Shown: positions 1 through 6,505 of the stretch, piece by piece | Layout of the letters: each line of letters begins with the position of its first letter | How positions within the stretch are numbered: the stretch's first letter is position 1 | DNA from: ATM1 sp003577165 | Lineage (GTDB): Bacteria; Armatimonadota; Fimbriimonadia; Fimbriimonadales; ATM1 | Assembly: GCA_030263715.1 (NCBI GenBank) | Contig: SZPM01000037.1 | Span: forward strand, 1 to 12,964 | Direction of reading: 5' to 3' | Length of the DNA: 12,964 bases | Program-made: the position numbers and the translations under genes | The notes under the pieces: model-generated | The model's database searches: none | Told to the model about the DNA's origin: nothing | The model's input: only the letters and a program-made list of their open reading frames with translations

Positions 1-79
1 CGATCGCGGAGGCCTGCGAGGCTCGATGCTCCACCCCCCTACCCCCCTCCTCATGCACAAATCATCACGAGGAGGGGGG
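1..79. repeat. Repeat copy 1 (79 bp, window edge)
   Basis: By eye, these 79 bases are identical to 261-339. The copy runs to the left edge, so the element may extend outside the window. It contains a tandem 8-mer acccccct (33-40, 41-48) and a perfect 11-bp inverted repeat (42-52 with 69-79) around a 16-nt loop. The right arm is an AGGAGG-like purine run followed at once by ATG (80-82). There is no T-tract, so it is not a standard intrinsic terminator. Its function is unknown. Confidence 0.85.
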
Positions 80-392
80 ATGACGACTCAACACAAACCA
101 TCACCCGGTGCCTCACCCACGAACGGACGGCAGGACATCTCCCCCGAGGCCCGAAGGGCCGGCGAGACAACAGCGAAGGGCGCAGCCCTGGAATTCACGC
201 GACGGGGTGTCCAGCGGGCTGTAGGCCCGCGATTCCCGTCGCGCCGAAAGGGCCTCCGGACGATCGCGGAGGCCTGCGAGGCTCGATGCTCCACCCCCCT
301 ACCCCCCTCCTCATGCACAAATCATCACGAGGAGGGGGGGATGAAGACCGGACACAGGCCACCCCGCACTCCCATGGCGTATAACCGACCGA
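80..392. other. Non-coding, hairpin-rich region upstream of the GNAT gene
   Basis: I see no credible gene here. Inverted repeats come in quick succession: 148-152/156-160 (GAA loop), 177-181/185-189 (GCA loop), an outer 9-bp stem 198-206/235-243 enclosing an inner 6-bp stem 214-219/225-230, 251-258/267-274, and then the 11-bp stem of repeat copy 2. This density suggests either a structured RNA or a REP-like dispersed intergenic element. A frame is open from 26 through 745, but the two copies of the repeat are read in different frames within it and its second half lies over the GNAT gene in another frame, so it is not likely to be protein-coding. Confidence 0.6.
261..340. repeat. Repeat copy 2 (79 bp plus one extra G)
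   Basis: Exact second copy of bases 1-79 at an offset of 260 bp. The only visible difference is one extra G at the end of the G-run (seven G instead of six). The 11-bp inverted repeat lies at 302-312 and 329-339. The arm is again followed directly by an ATG (341-343), and the bases after it (atga-gac...acaca..cca) still resemble those after copy 1, so the homology may decay gradually. The copy sits about 50 bp upstream of the GNAT gene. Confidence 0.85.
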
Positions 393-1022
393 GTGGAGAT
401 TCGTCGCCTCCAGCGGGCCGACGTGGAAGGGGTCGTCGCCCTGCAGCGCGCTTGCTTCCCGCCGCCCTTTCCAGAGGAACTTCTCTGGAAGCGCGAGCAC
501 ATCGAACGGCACCTGGACATCTTCCCGGAGGGCCAGTTCGTCGCCGTCCTCGAAGATCAGGTGATCGGCAGCGCGACGGCGCTGATCATCTCGGAAGAGA
601 ACTACAAGGCGCACCACGACTGGCAAACCACCGTCGGCGGGCACTTCCTCGAGTGCCACGACCCGAACGGCACGACTCTCTACGGAGTGGACATCAGCGT
701 CCACCCGGATTACCGAGGCATCGGCGTGGGCCGCCAACTGTATGAAGCGCGCCTACACCTCGTTCGCGAGAGGCAACTCCGCAGGTATGCCACGGCGTGC
801 AGAATTCCGGACTTCAGCACATGGTGGGATATGCACCACCGAATCGAAGAGGTGACGGACGCGCTGAACGCATACTGCAGGGAAGTCGTCGCCGGCACAG
901 CGAATGACCGAACGCTCACGCCGCTCCTCCGGTACGGTCTGAAGTTCGTCTCCGTCATCGAGAACCACATGGAAGACGAGGAATCCGCGAACGCCGCCGC
1001 GCTATTGGAGTGGAAGCCGTGA
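393..1022 (+). CDS. GNAT family N-acetyltransferase (N-terminal half of YhcX-type protein)
   Basis: A 209-residue GNAT-fold protein expected to transfer an acetyl group from acetyl-CoA to an amine; the substrate is unknown. The beta4-alpha3 acetyl-CoA loop is visible as Y-R-G-I-G-V-G-R at residues 107-114, preceded by the usual V-D-I-S-V-H-P strand. The start is GTG at 393. The frame is open back to 345 but has no better start codon, and the Shine-Dalgarno sequence is poor. The stop overlaps the nitrilase gene by 4 bp. In Bacillus YhcX and relatives, a GNAT domain is fused to the N-terminus of a nitrilase-superfamily domain; here the same order appears as two coupled genes. The C-terminal stretch, about 130-209, may be the linker region of the fused form. 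Confidence 0.88.
   Translation: MEIRRLQRADVEGVVALQRACFPPPFPEELLWKREHIERHLDIFPEGQFVAVLEDQVIGSATALIISEENYKAHHDWQTTVGGHFLECHDPNGTTLYGVDISVHPDYRGIGVGRQLYEARLHLVRERQLRRYATACRIPDFSTWWDMHHRIEEVTDALNAYCREVVAGTANDRTLTPLLRYGLKFVSVIENHMEDEESANAAALLEWKP
1007..1021 (+). promoter_or_regulatory. Shine-Dalgarno and coupled GTG start of the nitrilase gene
   Basis: GGAG (1007-1010) lies 8 nt before GTG 1019. That GTG overlaps the GNAT stop as GTGA (1019-1022). The resulting N-terminus, M-R-V-A-A-V-N, is the normal opening strand of nitrilase-superfamily proteins. The in-frame GTG at 1010 would lose this spacing. Confidence 0.65.
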
Positions 1023-1858
1023 GGGTCGCGGCCGTGAATTGGAAACTGAAGCCATGCGCGGGCCTTGACGATCTGCTCGCGCACTTCGACGAACTCACGA
1101 TGCGCTGTGTGACCGAAGGCGCGGACCTCATCGTCTTCCCTGAGCACTTCGTCCTCGAACTTCTTTGGGATCGAGAGGTGGACGTGCGCAAGATGCCGCG
1201 AAATCTCGCGCAATGGGACGAGGACCTTGAAGGCCACTTTTCGGACCTCGCGGTCAAAACGGGGACGACTCTCGTCGCTGGCTCGCACTTCGCGATGGAG
1301 GGGGGGGAGCCGAGAAACGTCTGCGTCGTCGCCTTCCCGGACGGCTCGACGCGCAGGCAGAGCAAGATCGTGCTGACTCAGTTCGAAAGCGCAGAGTGGG
1401 GCCTCGCTGCCGGCGACTCGCTGTCCGTGCTTGGCGATCCGAAGTTTGCCGTCACGATTTGCTACGACTGCGAATTTCCCGAATCCGGTCGAGCGGTCGC
1501 AGAAGCGGGATGCCTACTGCAGTGCATTCCGGCCTTCACCGAAGCGCGCCGAGGATTCAATCGGGTGCGCTGGTCCGCTCACGCACGGGCGGTCGAGAAC
1601 CAGATCTACGTCGTCCACTCGTCGCTGGTCGGCTCGCTCGGTCGCGAGCCCGTGCCGAGCGCCGTCGGCTCGAGCGCTGTCATCGCTCCTTGCGTAGAGC
1701 CGTTCCCGGAATCGGCTATTCTCGCCGAAACAGCCTGGTGCGAGGAGGGCGTCGCGATCGCCGACCTCGACCTCGACATGCTGCTCGCCGCCCGCGACGC
1801 AGGCGACGTGCGAAACTGGAATGACAGGCGTCAGTTCAACGTAAGACTGGACGGGTAA
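1019..1858 (+). CDS. Carbon-nitrogen hydrolase (nitrilase superfamily amidohydrolase)
   Basis: A 279-residue nitrilase-superfamily enzyme that hydrolyses a non-peptide C-N bond, probably a small amide. The full Glu-Lys-Cys triad is visible: E42 in F-P-E-H-F, K116 in Q-S-K-I-V-L, and C148 in I-C-Y-D-C-E-F-P-E. The length equals a single catalytic domain. The I-C-Y-D-x-E-F-P pattern and the K-x-x-L-x-x-F-E region resemble the C-terminal half of YhcX-like GNAT-nitrilase fusions, so the acetyltransferase upstream is its likely partner. The GTG start at 1019 was preferred to 1010 because of a GGAG at 8-nt spacing and the 4-bp overlap. A DUF899 gene follows after 14 bp, so the three are probably co-transcribed. 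The substrate cannot be told from sequence. An omega-amidase or deaminated-glutathione amidase role is possible but not shown. Confidence 0.92.
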   Translation: MRVAAVNWKLKPCAGLDDLLAHFDELTMRCVTEGADLIVFPEHFVLELLWDREVDVRKMPRNLAQWDEDLEGHFSDLAVKTGTTLVAGSHFAMEGGEPRNVCVVAFPDGSTRRQSKIVLTQFESAEWGLAAGDSLSVLGDPKFAVTICYDCEFPESGRAVAEAGCLLQCIPAFTEARRGFNRVRWSAHARAVENQIYVVHSSLVGSLGREPVPSAVGSSAVIAPCVEPFPESAILAETAWCEEGVAIADLDLDMLLAARDAGDVRNWNDRRQFNVRLDG

Positions 1859-1872
1859 TAGAGGAACAGAAC

Positions 1873-2433
1873 ATGGACTCGAAACAGCAACTGCAAGAAA
1901 TCGAAGAGGAGATCTCCGCTCTTCAACAAAGGAGGAGGGAAGTCATCGCTTCCGCGCCGCGGGAGTCGGTTCCCGACTACACGTTCTCGACGGAGGAAGG
2001 CGAGGTGAAACTAAGCGAGCTTTTCGGTGATGCCGGCGATCTCATCGTCGTTCACAACATGGGACGCTCCTGCAGCTACTGCACGCTTTGGGCCGATGGG
2101 TTCAACGGAGTAGTGCAGCATCTGAATGACCGCGCGCCTTTCGTCGTCGTGTCGCCGGATCCGCCAAGTGTTCAGAAGCAGTTCGCGAGTTCCCGCGGTT
2201 GGACATTCCGCATGGTCTCCTGTGAAGGCACGGACTTCGCAAAAGACATGGGTGTCGAGCCGGAACCCGGATCCTATTGGCCCGGCATCTCGACGTTTCG
2301 TAAGACCGGCGACGGCATTGAGCGCGTTGCGTTCACCTTCCTTGGCCCCGGCGATCCGTTCTGCAGTGTGTGGCACATCTTCGACATGCTCGCCGAAGGC
2401 GCGGCAGGATGGCAGCCGAAGTTCGACTACTGA
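1873..2433 (+). CDS. DUF899 family protein (predicted thioredoxin-fold dithiol-disulfide oxidoreductase)
   Basis: A 186-residue protein of the DUF899/COG4312 type, thioredoxin-like, probably cytoplasmic since no signal peptide is seen. A short N-terminal coiled coil (about residues 4-24, rich in Glu/Gln/Arg) precedes the core. The core has the strand-loop-CxxC arrangement L-I-V-V-H-N-M-G-R-S-C-S-Y-C, with C67 and C70 as the likely redox pair. The segment G-P-G-D-P-F-C-S-V-W-H near the C-terminus is typical of the family. The start at 1873 has GAGGA about 7 nt upstream. It is the last gene of the GNAT-nitrilase unit, and its last 7 bp overlap the convergent membrane-protein gene. Family members are predicted oxidoreductases, but the biochemical role is largely unproven. 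Confidence 0.87.
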   Translation: MDSKQQLQEIEEEISALQQRRREVIASAPRESVPDYTFSTEEGEVKLSELFGDAGDLIVVHNMGRSCSYCTLWADGFNGVVQHLNDRAPFVVVSPDPPSVQKQFASSRGWTFRMVSCEGTDFAKDMGVEPEPGSYWPGISTFRKTGDGIERVAFTFLGPGDPFCSVWHIFDMLAEGAAGWQPKFDY

Positions 2434-2756
2434 CGCCGCCTCGCGCGAATGACGCTCGCACCGAGCATCTGAAGCGCCAGCGACCCGCCAGTCCAAATCA
2501 CAAAAGTCCAACTGACGACTGAAACGGTGACGAGCCGCCTCGTTCCGTCCGGCTCGATGCACTCAAATTGCCGCGAGAGCGCCGCCTGACCCGGACGCTC
2601 GTACTGCCGGCTCACGTCGCTCGTCAACTCGCCCGAGCACGCCATCGGCTTCGTCAATTGCGCAATTCGTGGAAACAGAAGAAGACCTGCCGATGCGGCG
2701 AGGACGCCAACGAAGACGGAAATAGGAAATAGCACGCACCCGGTCAGTTTGAGCAC
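2427..2756 (-). CDS. Small two-TM protein with a cysteine-bearing exposed loop
   Basis: A 109-residue unrecognised membrane protein. TM1 covers about residues 5-28 and TM2 about 76-103, followed by a basic tail R-A-R-R-R-Q. The roughly 47-residue loop carries C40 and C66, which could form a disulfide, and a Y-E-R-P-G-Q motif like the DUF3592-type small membrane proteins common in environmental bacteria. By the positive-inside rule the basic tail is cytoplasmic, which puts the loop outside. The frame is open back to 2816, but that stretch holds the pnp terminator. I therefore chose GTG 2756, whose N-terminus M-L-K-L-T runs straight into TM1; GTG 2774 is the alternative. No good Shine-Dalgarno is visible. 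It overlaps the DUF899 gene tail to tail by 7 bp. Expression may rely on read-through from pnp. Confidence 0.62.
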   Translation of the reverse strand: MLKLTGCVLFPISVFVGVLAASAGLLLFPRIAQLTKPMACSGELTSDVSRQYERPGQAALSRQFECIEPDGTRRLVTVSVVSWTFVIWTGGSLALQMLGASVIRARRRQ

Positions 2757-2777
2757 GACCCCGGATTCTTGCACAAG

Positions 2778-2808
2778 AAAAAATGGAGTCGCCGAATCGG
2801 CGACTCCA
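2778..2808 (-). terminator. Intrinsic terminator of pnp
   Basis: Read on the minus strand, an 11-bp perfect stem (arms ggagtcgccg / cggcgactcc plus a flanking A-T pair) with a 3-nt loop is followed directly by six T. It begins about 24 nt after the pnp stop. Confidence 0.92.
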
Positions 2809-2831
2809 CTTTGCATGTTGCTGTCGATCGC

Positions 2832-5261
2832 TTAGCGCTTCGGTCGGAACCTCGCGCCCACGTTCGTGTCCTCGCCGGACTCCTTCTTCGGGAATCCGCC
2901 AGCGGACCTTGCGCGGAACTCCGGTTCGCCTGCGGGTGGCTCCGCAGCCGCTCGGTCCCGAGTTTCCTCGCGCGGCGGTCTCTCGCCTCGGTCACGGTCC
3001 CGGTCTCGAGGTCCGCGTCCGCGGTCTCGGTCCCTGTCCCTGTCCCGGTCCCTGTCGCGGCCTCGATCACGGTCGCGATCGCCGAATCGGCCCCGGCCGC
3101 CGTTACCGCGTCCGGTCGACTCGCGCTTCGAAAAGTCCGGCTGCTGATTCACGTTGTCGGCGAGCGATTCGACTTCCTGTTCGAGTCCCATCGCGGTGAG
3201 GTTGACGCGCCCAAGCGAGTCGATCTCGCGAACCTGGACGTTTACGACATCGCCGACTTTGACCACGTCGTCCGGACGACGGACGCGCTGCGTCGTGAGG
3301 TCTTCCACAGCGACGAGTCCCTCTCGTCCCGGCAGGAATTCGACCATTGCGCCGCGTCCCATCAATCTCGTGACGGGTCCGCTGAACTTGTCGCCGACGC
3401 CAGGCACTTTCGTCATGCCTTCGATCATTCGAATGGCAGCGTCCATGCCGGTCTTGTCCTTCGTCGCGACATACACGCGACCGTCCTGTTCGACGTCGAT
3501 CTGCGCGCCCGTTTCGGCGATGATTCTCTTGATCGTCTTGCCGCTCGGACCGATCAACTCGCCGATCTTCGCCGGATCGATCTGCAGCACCGTAATGCGC
3601 GGAGCGTTCGGGTTCAACTCGGTTCGCCGTTCAGGAATCGCTTCGTCAATCTTGTCGAGAATGTAGAAGCGGGCGTCCTTTGCCTGGTTGAGCGCTCTTG
3701 CGAGCACCTCTTCGGGGATTCCGCCGATCTTGGTGTCCAGCTGCAGCGCGGTGATTCCATCGCGCGTTCCCGCAACCTTGAAGTCCATGTCACCGGAGAA
3801 GTCCTCCATTCCCTGGATGTCGGTGAGAACGACGTATTCGTCCCCCTCGTTAATCAGGCCCATGGCGATTCCGGCGACCGGCGCCTTCAACGGAACTCCG
3901 CAATCGAGAAGCGCGACGGTCGAACCGCACACGCTCGCCATGCTTGTAGATCCGTTCGATTCGAGAACCTCGCTCACGAGCAGCAGTGAATAGGGGAACT
4001 CTTCGAGCGATGGGATCATCTGCTTCAGAGCTCGCTCCGCGAGCGCACCGTGTCCGATCTCTCTTCGCCCCGGTCCGCGCAGCGGCCGCACTTCTCCCAC
4101 CGAGTAGGGCGGGAAGTTGTAGAAATGCATGTACCGTTTGTTCTCGATCTCTTCGAGGCCGTCGAGCGTTTGCGATTCGGACGGAGTTCCGAGAGTCACA
4201 ACGGTCATGACTTGAGTCTGGCCTCGCGTGAACAGGCCGGAGCCATGCACCCTCGGCAGCAGCCCCGGCTCGACGGCGATTTGTCTGATGTCCGTCAGGC
4301 CGCGGCCATCCGGCCTCGTCCGATCCTTGACGATGAGATTCCGCATGGACTTCTTGATGACGGTGTCCACCGCTTCCGGAAGTTGCTTCTGCTTCTCTTC
4401 GTCTTGTGCGTAAACGCTTTCTGCGAGCCTCGCGATGATTGACTTCGCCAAATCGGAGAGAGCGCTCTCTCTCGCTGCCTTGTCCGGGTTCACGATCGCG
4501 GATCGAATCTCCTCGCCCGCTTCGCGCTTCACCGTTTCGATGACTTCCTCGTCCACGAGGAACAGCGGCACTTCTCGCTTCGCCTTTCCGGCCTTCGCTC
4601 GAAGCGCTTCCAGTTGTTCACAAATCGTTCGGATGTGCTTCTGCGCGAGTTTCATGGCTTCCACCATGGTCTCCTCGCTCACTTCGGCGGCGCCGGATTC
4701 GACCATGATGATGTTGTCCTTCGTGCCGGCAACGATGAGGTCGAGTTGACTCTCTTCCGCTTGCTGGACAGTTGGGAACACCACGAATTCGCCGTCGACG
4801 AGGCCGATGCGGACTGCGCCGATCGGGCCGTCCCACGGAATGTCGCTGATGGTCAGCGCCGCGGAACAAGCGATGATGCCCAGAACGTCCGGCGGACACT
4901 CCTGGTCCACCGCGAACGGCATGGCAATGCACTGGACGTCATTCCTCATTCCCTTCGGGAAGAGTGGTCTAACAGGTCGGTCGATCAGTCTTGAAGTGAG
5001 TACGGCCTTTTCGCTCGGCCGCCCCCCCCTCTTGATGAAGCCTCCGGGAATCTTGCCGACTGCGTATTTCCGCTCTTCGTAATCACAAACGAGAGGAAAG
5101 AAGTCGAGCCCTTGTCGGGGTTCTTGGCTCATGGTAGCCGTGCCGAGCACGACCGTTTCGCCCATGCCAAGGAGAACTGCGCCGCTTGCCTGTTTTGCGA
5201 CGCGTCCCGTCTCGATCGAAAGCTCTTTGCCTCCGATCTCAAACGAGATACTTTGAATCAT
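2832..5261 (-). CDS. pnp: Polyribonucleotide nucleotidyltransferase (PNPase) with Arg/Asp-repeat tail
   Basis: An 809-residue phosphorolytic 3'-5' exoribonuclease that degrades RNA to nucleoside diphosphates in the cytoplasm and usually forms a trimeric ring. Domains in order: RNase PH 1 (about 10-215), helical linker (about 240-320), RNase PH 2 (about 325-540), KH (about 555-615, G-P-S-G loop at 571-574) and S1 (about 620-695). The phosphate-site region G-S-G-L-F-T-R-G-Q (340-348) and catalytic Asp pair D487 and D493 in E-D-F-S-G-D-M-D-F are intact. The usual length is about 700; the extra roughly 110 residues are a low-complexity tail, with R-D repeats near 727-760 and then a Pro/Glu-rich end. 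The start has a perfect AGGAGG 5 nt upstream, inside the rpsO stop region, giving the classic rpsO-pnp arrangement. A strong terminator follows. Confidence 0.98.
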   Translation of the reverse strand: MIQSISFEIGGKELSIETGRVAKQASGAVLLGMGETVVLGTATMSQEPRQGLDFFPLVCDYEERKYAVGKIPGGFIKRGGRPSEKAVLTSRLIDRPVRPLFPKGMRNDVQCIAMPFAVDQECPPDVLGIIACSAALTISDIPWDGPIGAVRIGLVDGEFVVFPTVQQAEESQLDLIVAGTKDNIIMVESGAAEVSEETMVEAMKLAQKHIRTICEQLEALRAKAGKAKREVPLFLVDEEVIETVKREAGEEIRSAIVNPDKAARESALSDLAKSIIARLAESVYAQDEEKQKQLPEAVDTVIKKSMRNLIVKDRTRPDGRGLTDIRQIAVEPGLLPRVHGSGLFTRGQTQVMTVVTLGTPSESQTLDGLEEIENKRYMHFYNFPPYSVGEVRPLRGPGRREIGHGALAERALKQMIPSLEEFPYSLLLVSEVLESNGSTSMASVCGSTVALLDCGVPLKAPVAGIAMGLINEGDEYVVLTDIQGMEDFSGDMDFKVAGTRDGITALQLDTKIGGIPEEVLARALNQAKDARFYILDKIDEAIPERRTELNPNAPRITVLQIDPAKIGELIGPSGKTIKRIIAETGAQIDVEQDGRVYVATKDKTGMDAAIRMIEGMTKVPGVGDKFSGPVTRLMGRGAMVEFLPGREGLVAVEDLTTQRVRRPDDVVKVGDVVNVQVREIDSLGRVNLTAMGLEQEVESLADNVNQQPDFSKRESTGRGNGGRGRFGDRDRDRGRDRDRDRDRDRDRGRGPRDRDRDRGERPPREETRDRAAAEPPAGEPEFRARSAGGFPKKESGEDTNVGARFRPKR
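2967..3083 (-). repeat. Arg-Asp codon repeat encoding the PNPase tail
   Basis: Imperfect tandem 6-bp units (CGG-GAC, CGC-GAT, CGT-GAC and variants) encode about 18 R-D/R-G dipeptides in the PNPase C-terminal extension. On the plus strand they read as ggtccc/ggtctc-like units, and they account for the long spurious open frames seen opposite this part of pnp. The synonymous codon variation suggests selection on the peptide rather than recent slippage alone. Confidence 0.8.
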
Positions 5262-5266
5262 TTATG

Positions 5267-5272
5267 CCTCCT
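5267..5272 (-). promoter_or_regulatory. Shine-Dalgarno of pnp overlapping the rpsO stop
   Basis: Minus-strand AGGAGG sits 5 nt before the pnp ATG, and its first two bases fall within the rpsO TAG stop (5271-5273). This geometry favours translational coupling of PNPase to S15. Confidence 0.85.
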
Positions 5273-5552
5273 ATTGAGGCTTCTGTTCTCGGATACCTAA
5301 CTCGGCAATCAGGGCACGGTAGCGTTCGATGTCTTTCTTCCGCAAGTAACCCTCCAGCCGTCGACGTTGGCCAACTAGCTTCAGGAGACTCCTTCGGGAA
5401 TGAAAGTCCTTCTTGTTCCTTTTCAGGTGTTCCGTAATCTGATTGATCCGAGCCGCAAGCAACGCAATCTGTACGTCTGTGCGGCCCGTGTCCGTAGAGG
5501 ACGTGCCAAATTTGTCAATCAAATTCTGCTTCTGCGCCTTAGCCAGCGGCAT
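5271..5552 (-). CDS. rpsO: 30S ribosomal protein S15
   Basis: A 93-residue S15 protein that binds the central domain of 16S rRNA early in 30S assembly. The family hallmarks are clear: M-P-L-x-K-x-x-K-x-x-L-I-x-K-F-G at the start, T-G-x-x-D-V-Q-I-A-L-L, then H-L-K-x-N-K-K-D-F-H-S-R-R-S-L-L-K-L-V-G-Q-R-R-R-L-x-x-Y-L. The usual length is 88-90, so it is complete with a slightly longer C-terminal end (E-Q-K-P-Q). The start is ATG 5552; the Shine-Dalgarno is weak (AGAG close to the start). The stop overlaps the pnp ribosome-binding site. In several bacteria S15 represses its own mRNA leader, so the 143-nt upstream region is where such control would lie. Confidence 0.98.
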   Translation of the reverse strand: MPLAKAQKQNLIDKFGTSSTDTGRTDVQIALLAARINQITEHLKRNKKDFHSRRSLLKLVGQRRRLEGYLRKKDIERYRALIAELGIREQKPQ

Positions 5553-5695
5553 CTCTGTTCAAAAGCCTCGCTCTTGCTTGAAACTTCGCCAGATAGCCGC
5601 TCTACGCAACTGCCCCCGGCGTAGGAGCCCCTCCGTACAACGGCAACCGAGGCGAAGTCCGAACGGAGAGGATACCCCAGAGGAGGGCCGTCCGA
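5553..5695 (-). other. rpsO: rpsO leader region, possible autoregulatory structure
   Basis: A 143-nt gap between the hydratase stop and the rpsO start. It holds a small hairpin (GTA-GGAG/CTCC-TAC with one bulge, 5621-5638). I could not find a convincing -35/-10 pair. S15 leaders are often regulatory, but I see no recognised S15-binding motif, so this is only a candidate. Confidence 0.3.
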
Positions 5696-6475
5696 CTACC
5701 CGGACTCGGTCGCCCAGGCCGCTGGGCGCTTCTCCAGGAACGCCTTGACGCCTTCCTGGCCCTCTTCGGAGACCCTGAGCCGGGCGAGGAGGGCGGCGCA
5801 CCGGTCGGCGGCGGAGGGCGAGTCTTGGGCCGAAGCCTGCTCACGGACCAGGGATTTGGCCGCACGGACGGCCTGGGGACCCGCCAGGAGGATGGCCCGA
5901 ACCACCTCTTCGGCCCGCGCCCTCAGGTGGTCGTGGGGCATGACTTCGTGGACGAGCCCGATCCTCTGAGCCTCCTCGGCCCCGAAAACCTCCGCCGTCA
6001 GGAAGTAGCGGCGAGCCGCGGACTCGCCGATCTTGCGCAGGGCATAGCGGGAGATCACGCTCGGGGCGAGCCCGAGTTTCACCTCGCTGAACGAAAACCG
6101 GGTTCCCTCGGCCGCGAAGACCACATCGCAGGCGGCCACGATGCCGATTCCCCCTCCGAAGACGGCGTCATGGACCGTGGCGACGACCGGGCAGGGGCAG
6201 GCGTCAATGGCTTCGAACATGCGCCCGAGTTTCCTGGCGTCTTCGAGGTTCTCTTCCTCGGAGAGGTTGACGCTGGATTGCATCCACTGAAGGTCGCCAC
6301 CCGCGCAGAACGAACGGCCCTCGCCGCTCAGCACGACGCACCTCTCATCCTTCACTCCTTCGAAGGCCGCCGTCAGATCACGGATTAACTCTGCGTTCAG
6401 AGCGTTCCGCACTTCGGGACGGTTGAGTCGAAGGTGCAGGACGTGGCCGGTCCGTTCGGAGAGAAGCCCACTCAT
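5696..6475 (-). CDS. Enoyl-CoA hydratase/isomerase, methylglutaconyl-CoA hydratase (LiuC)-like
   Basis: A 259-residue crotonase-fold enzyme, full length for the family. Oxyanion-hole segments are present: S-F-C-A-G-G-D-L (55-62) and F-G-G-G-I-G (106-111). E131 in F-S-E-V-K-L-G-L matches the catalytic Glu144 of rat crotonase, while the second crotonase glutamate seems replaced. The stretch S-E-V-K-L-G-L-A-P-S-V-I-S-R-Y and A-A-R-R-Y-F-L-T-A-E resembles LiuC proteins, which hydrate 3-methylglutaconyl-CoA in leucine breakdown. The HMG-CoA lyase and biotin carboxylase encoded 1.3-4 kb away on the same strand support this, though PhyH and rhaM intervene. A small 5-bp hairpin (6479-6491) precedes the ATG and no clear Shine-Dalgarno is seen. 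By eye its base composition looks more GC-rich than pnp. The substrate assignment is inference. Confidence 0.85.
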   Translation of the reverse strand: MSGLLSERTGHVLHLRLNRPEVRNALNAELIRDLTAAFEGVKDERCVVLSGEGRSFCAGGDLQWMQSSVNLSEEENLEDARKLGRMFEAIDACPCPVVATVHDAVFGGGIGIVAACDVVFAAEGTRFSFSEVKLGLAPSVISRYALRKIGESAARRYFLTAEVFGAEEAQRIGLVHEVMPHDHLRARAEEVVRAILLAGPQAVRAAKSLVREQASAQDSPSAADRCAALLARLRVSEEGQEGVKAFLEKRPAAWATESG

Positions 6476-6505
6476 GGCGGGGTTGTACCCCTTGCGTTCC
6501 AGCCC

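Noticed and set aside
42..79. C/G hairpin as an intrinsic terminator
   Set aside because: No T-tract follows on either strand; the arm is followed by ATG and mixed sequence.
1..340. CRISPR array
   Set aside because: Only two copies, 79 bp long and 260 bp apart, with no regular spacers and no cas genes in the window.
26..745. Long open frame (239 codons) across the left-edge repeats
   Set aside because: The two copies of the repeat are read in different frames and give unrelated peptides, the second half lies over the GNAT gene in another frame, and no family is recognisable. It is a by-product of GC-rich sequence.
2769..3989. 406-codon open frame on the plus strand
   Set aside because: It is antisense to pnp. 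Its long Val-Pro-Val run is only the complement of the Arg-Asp codon repeat, and pnp itself is certain.
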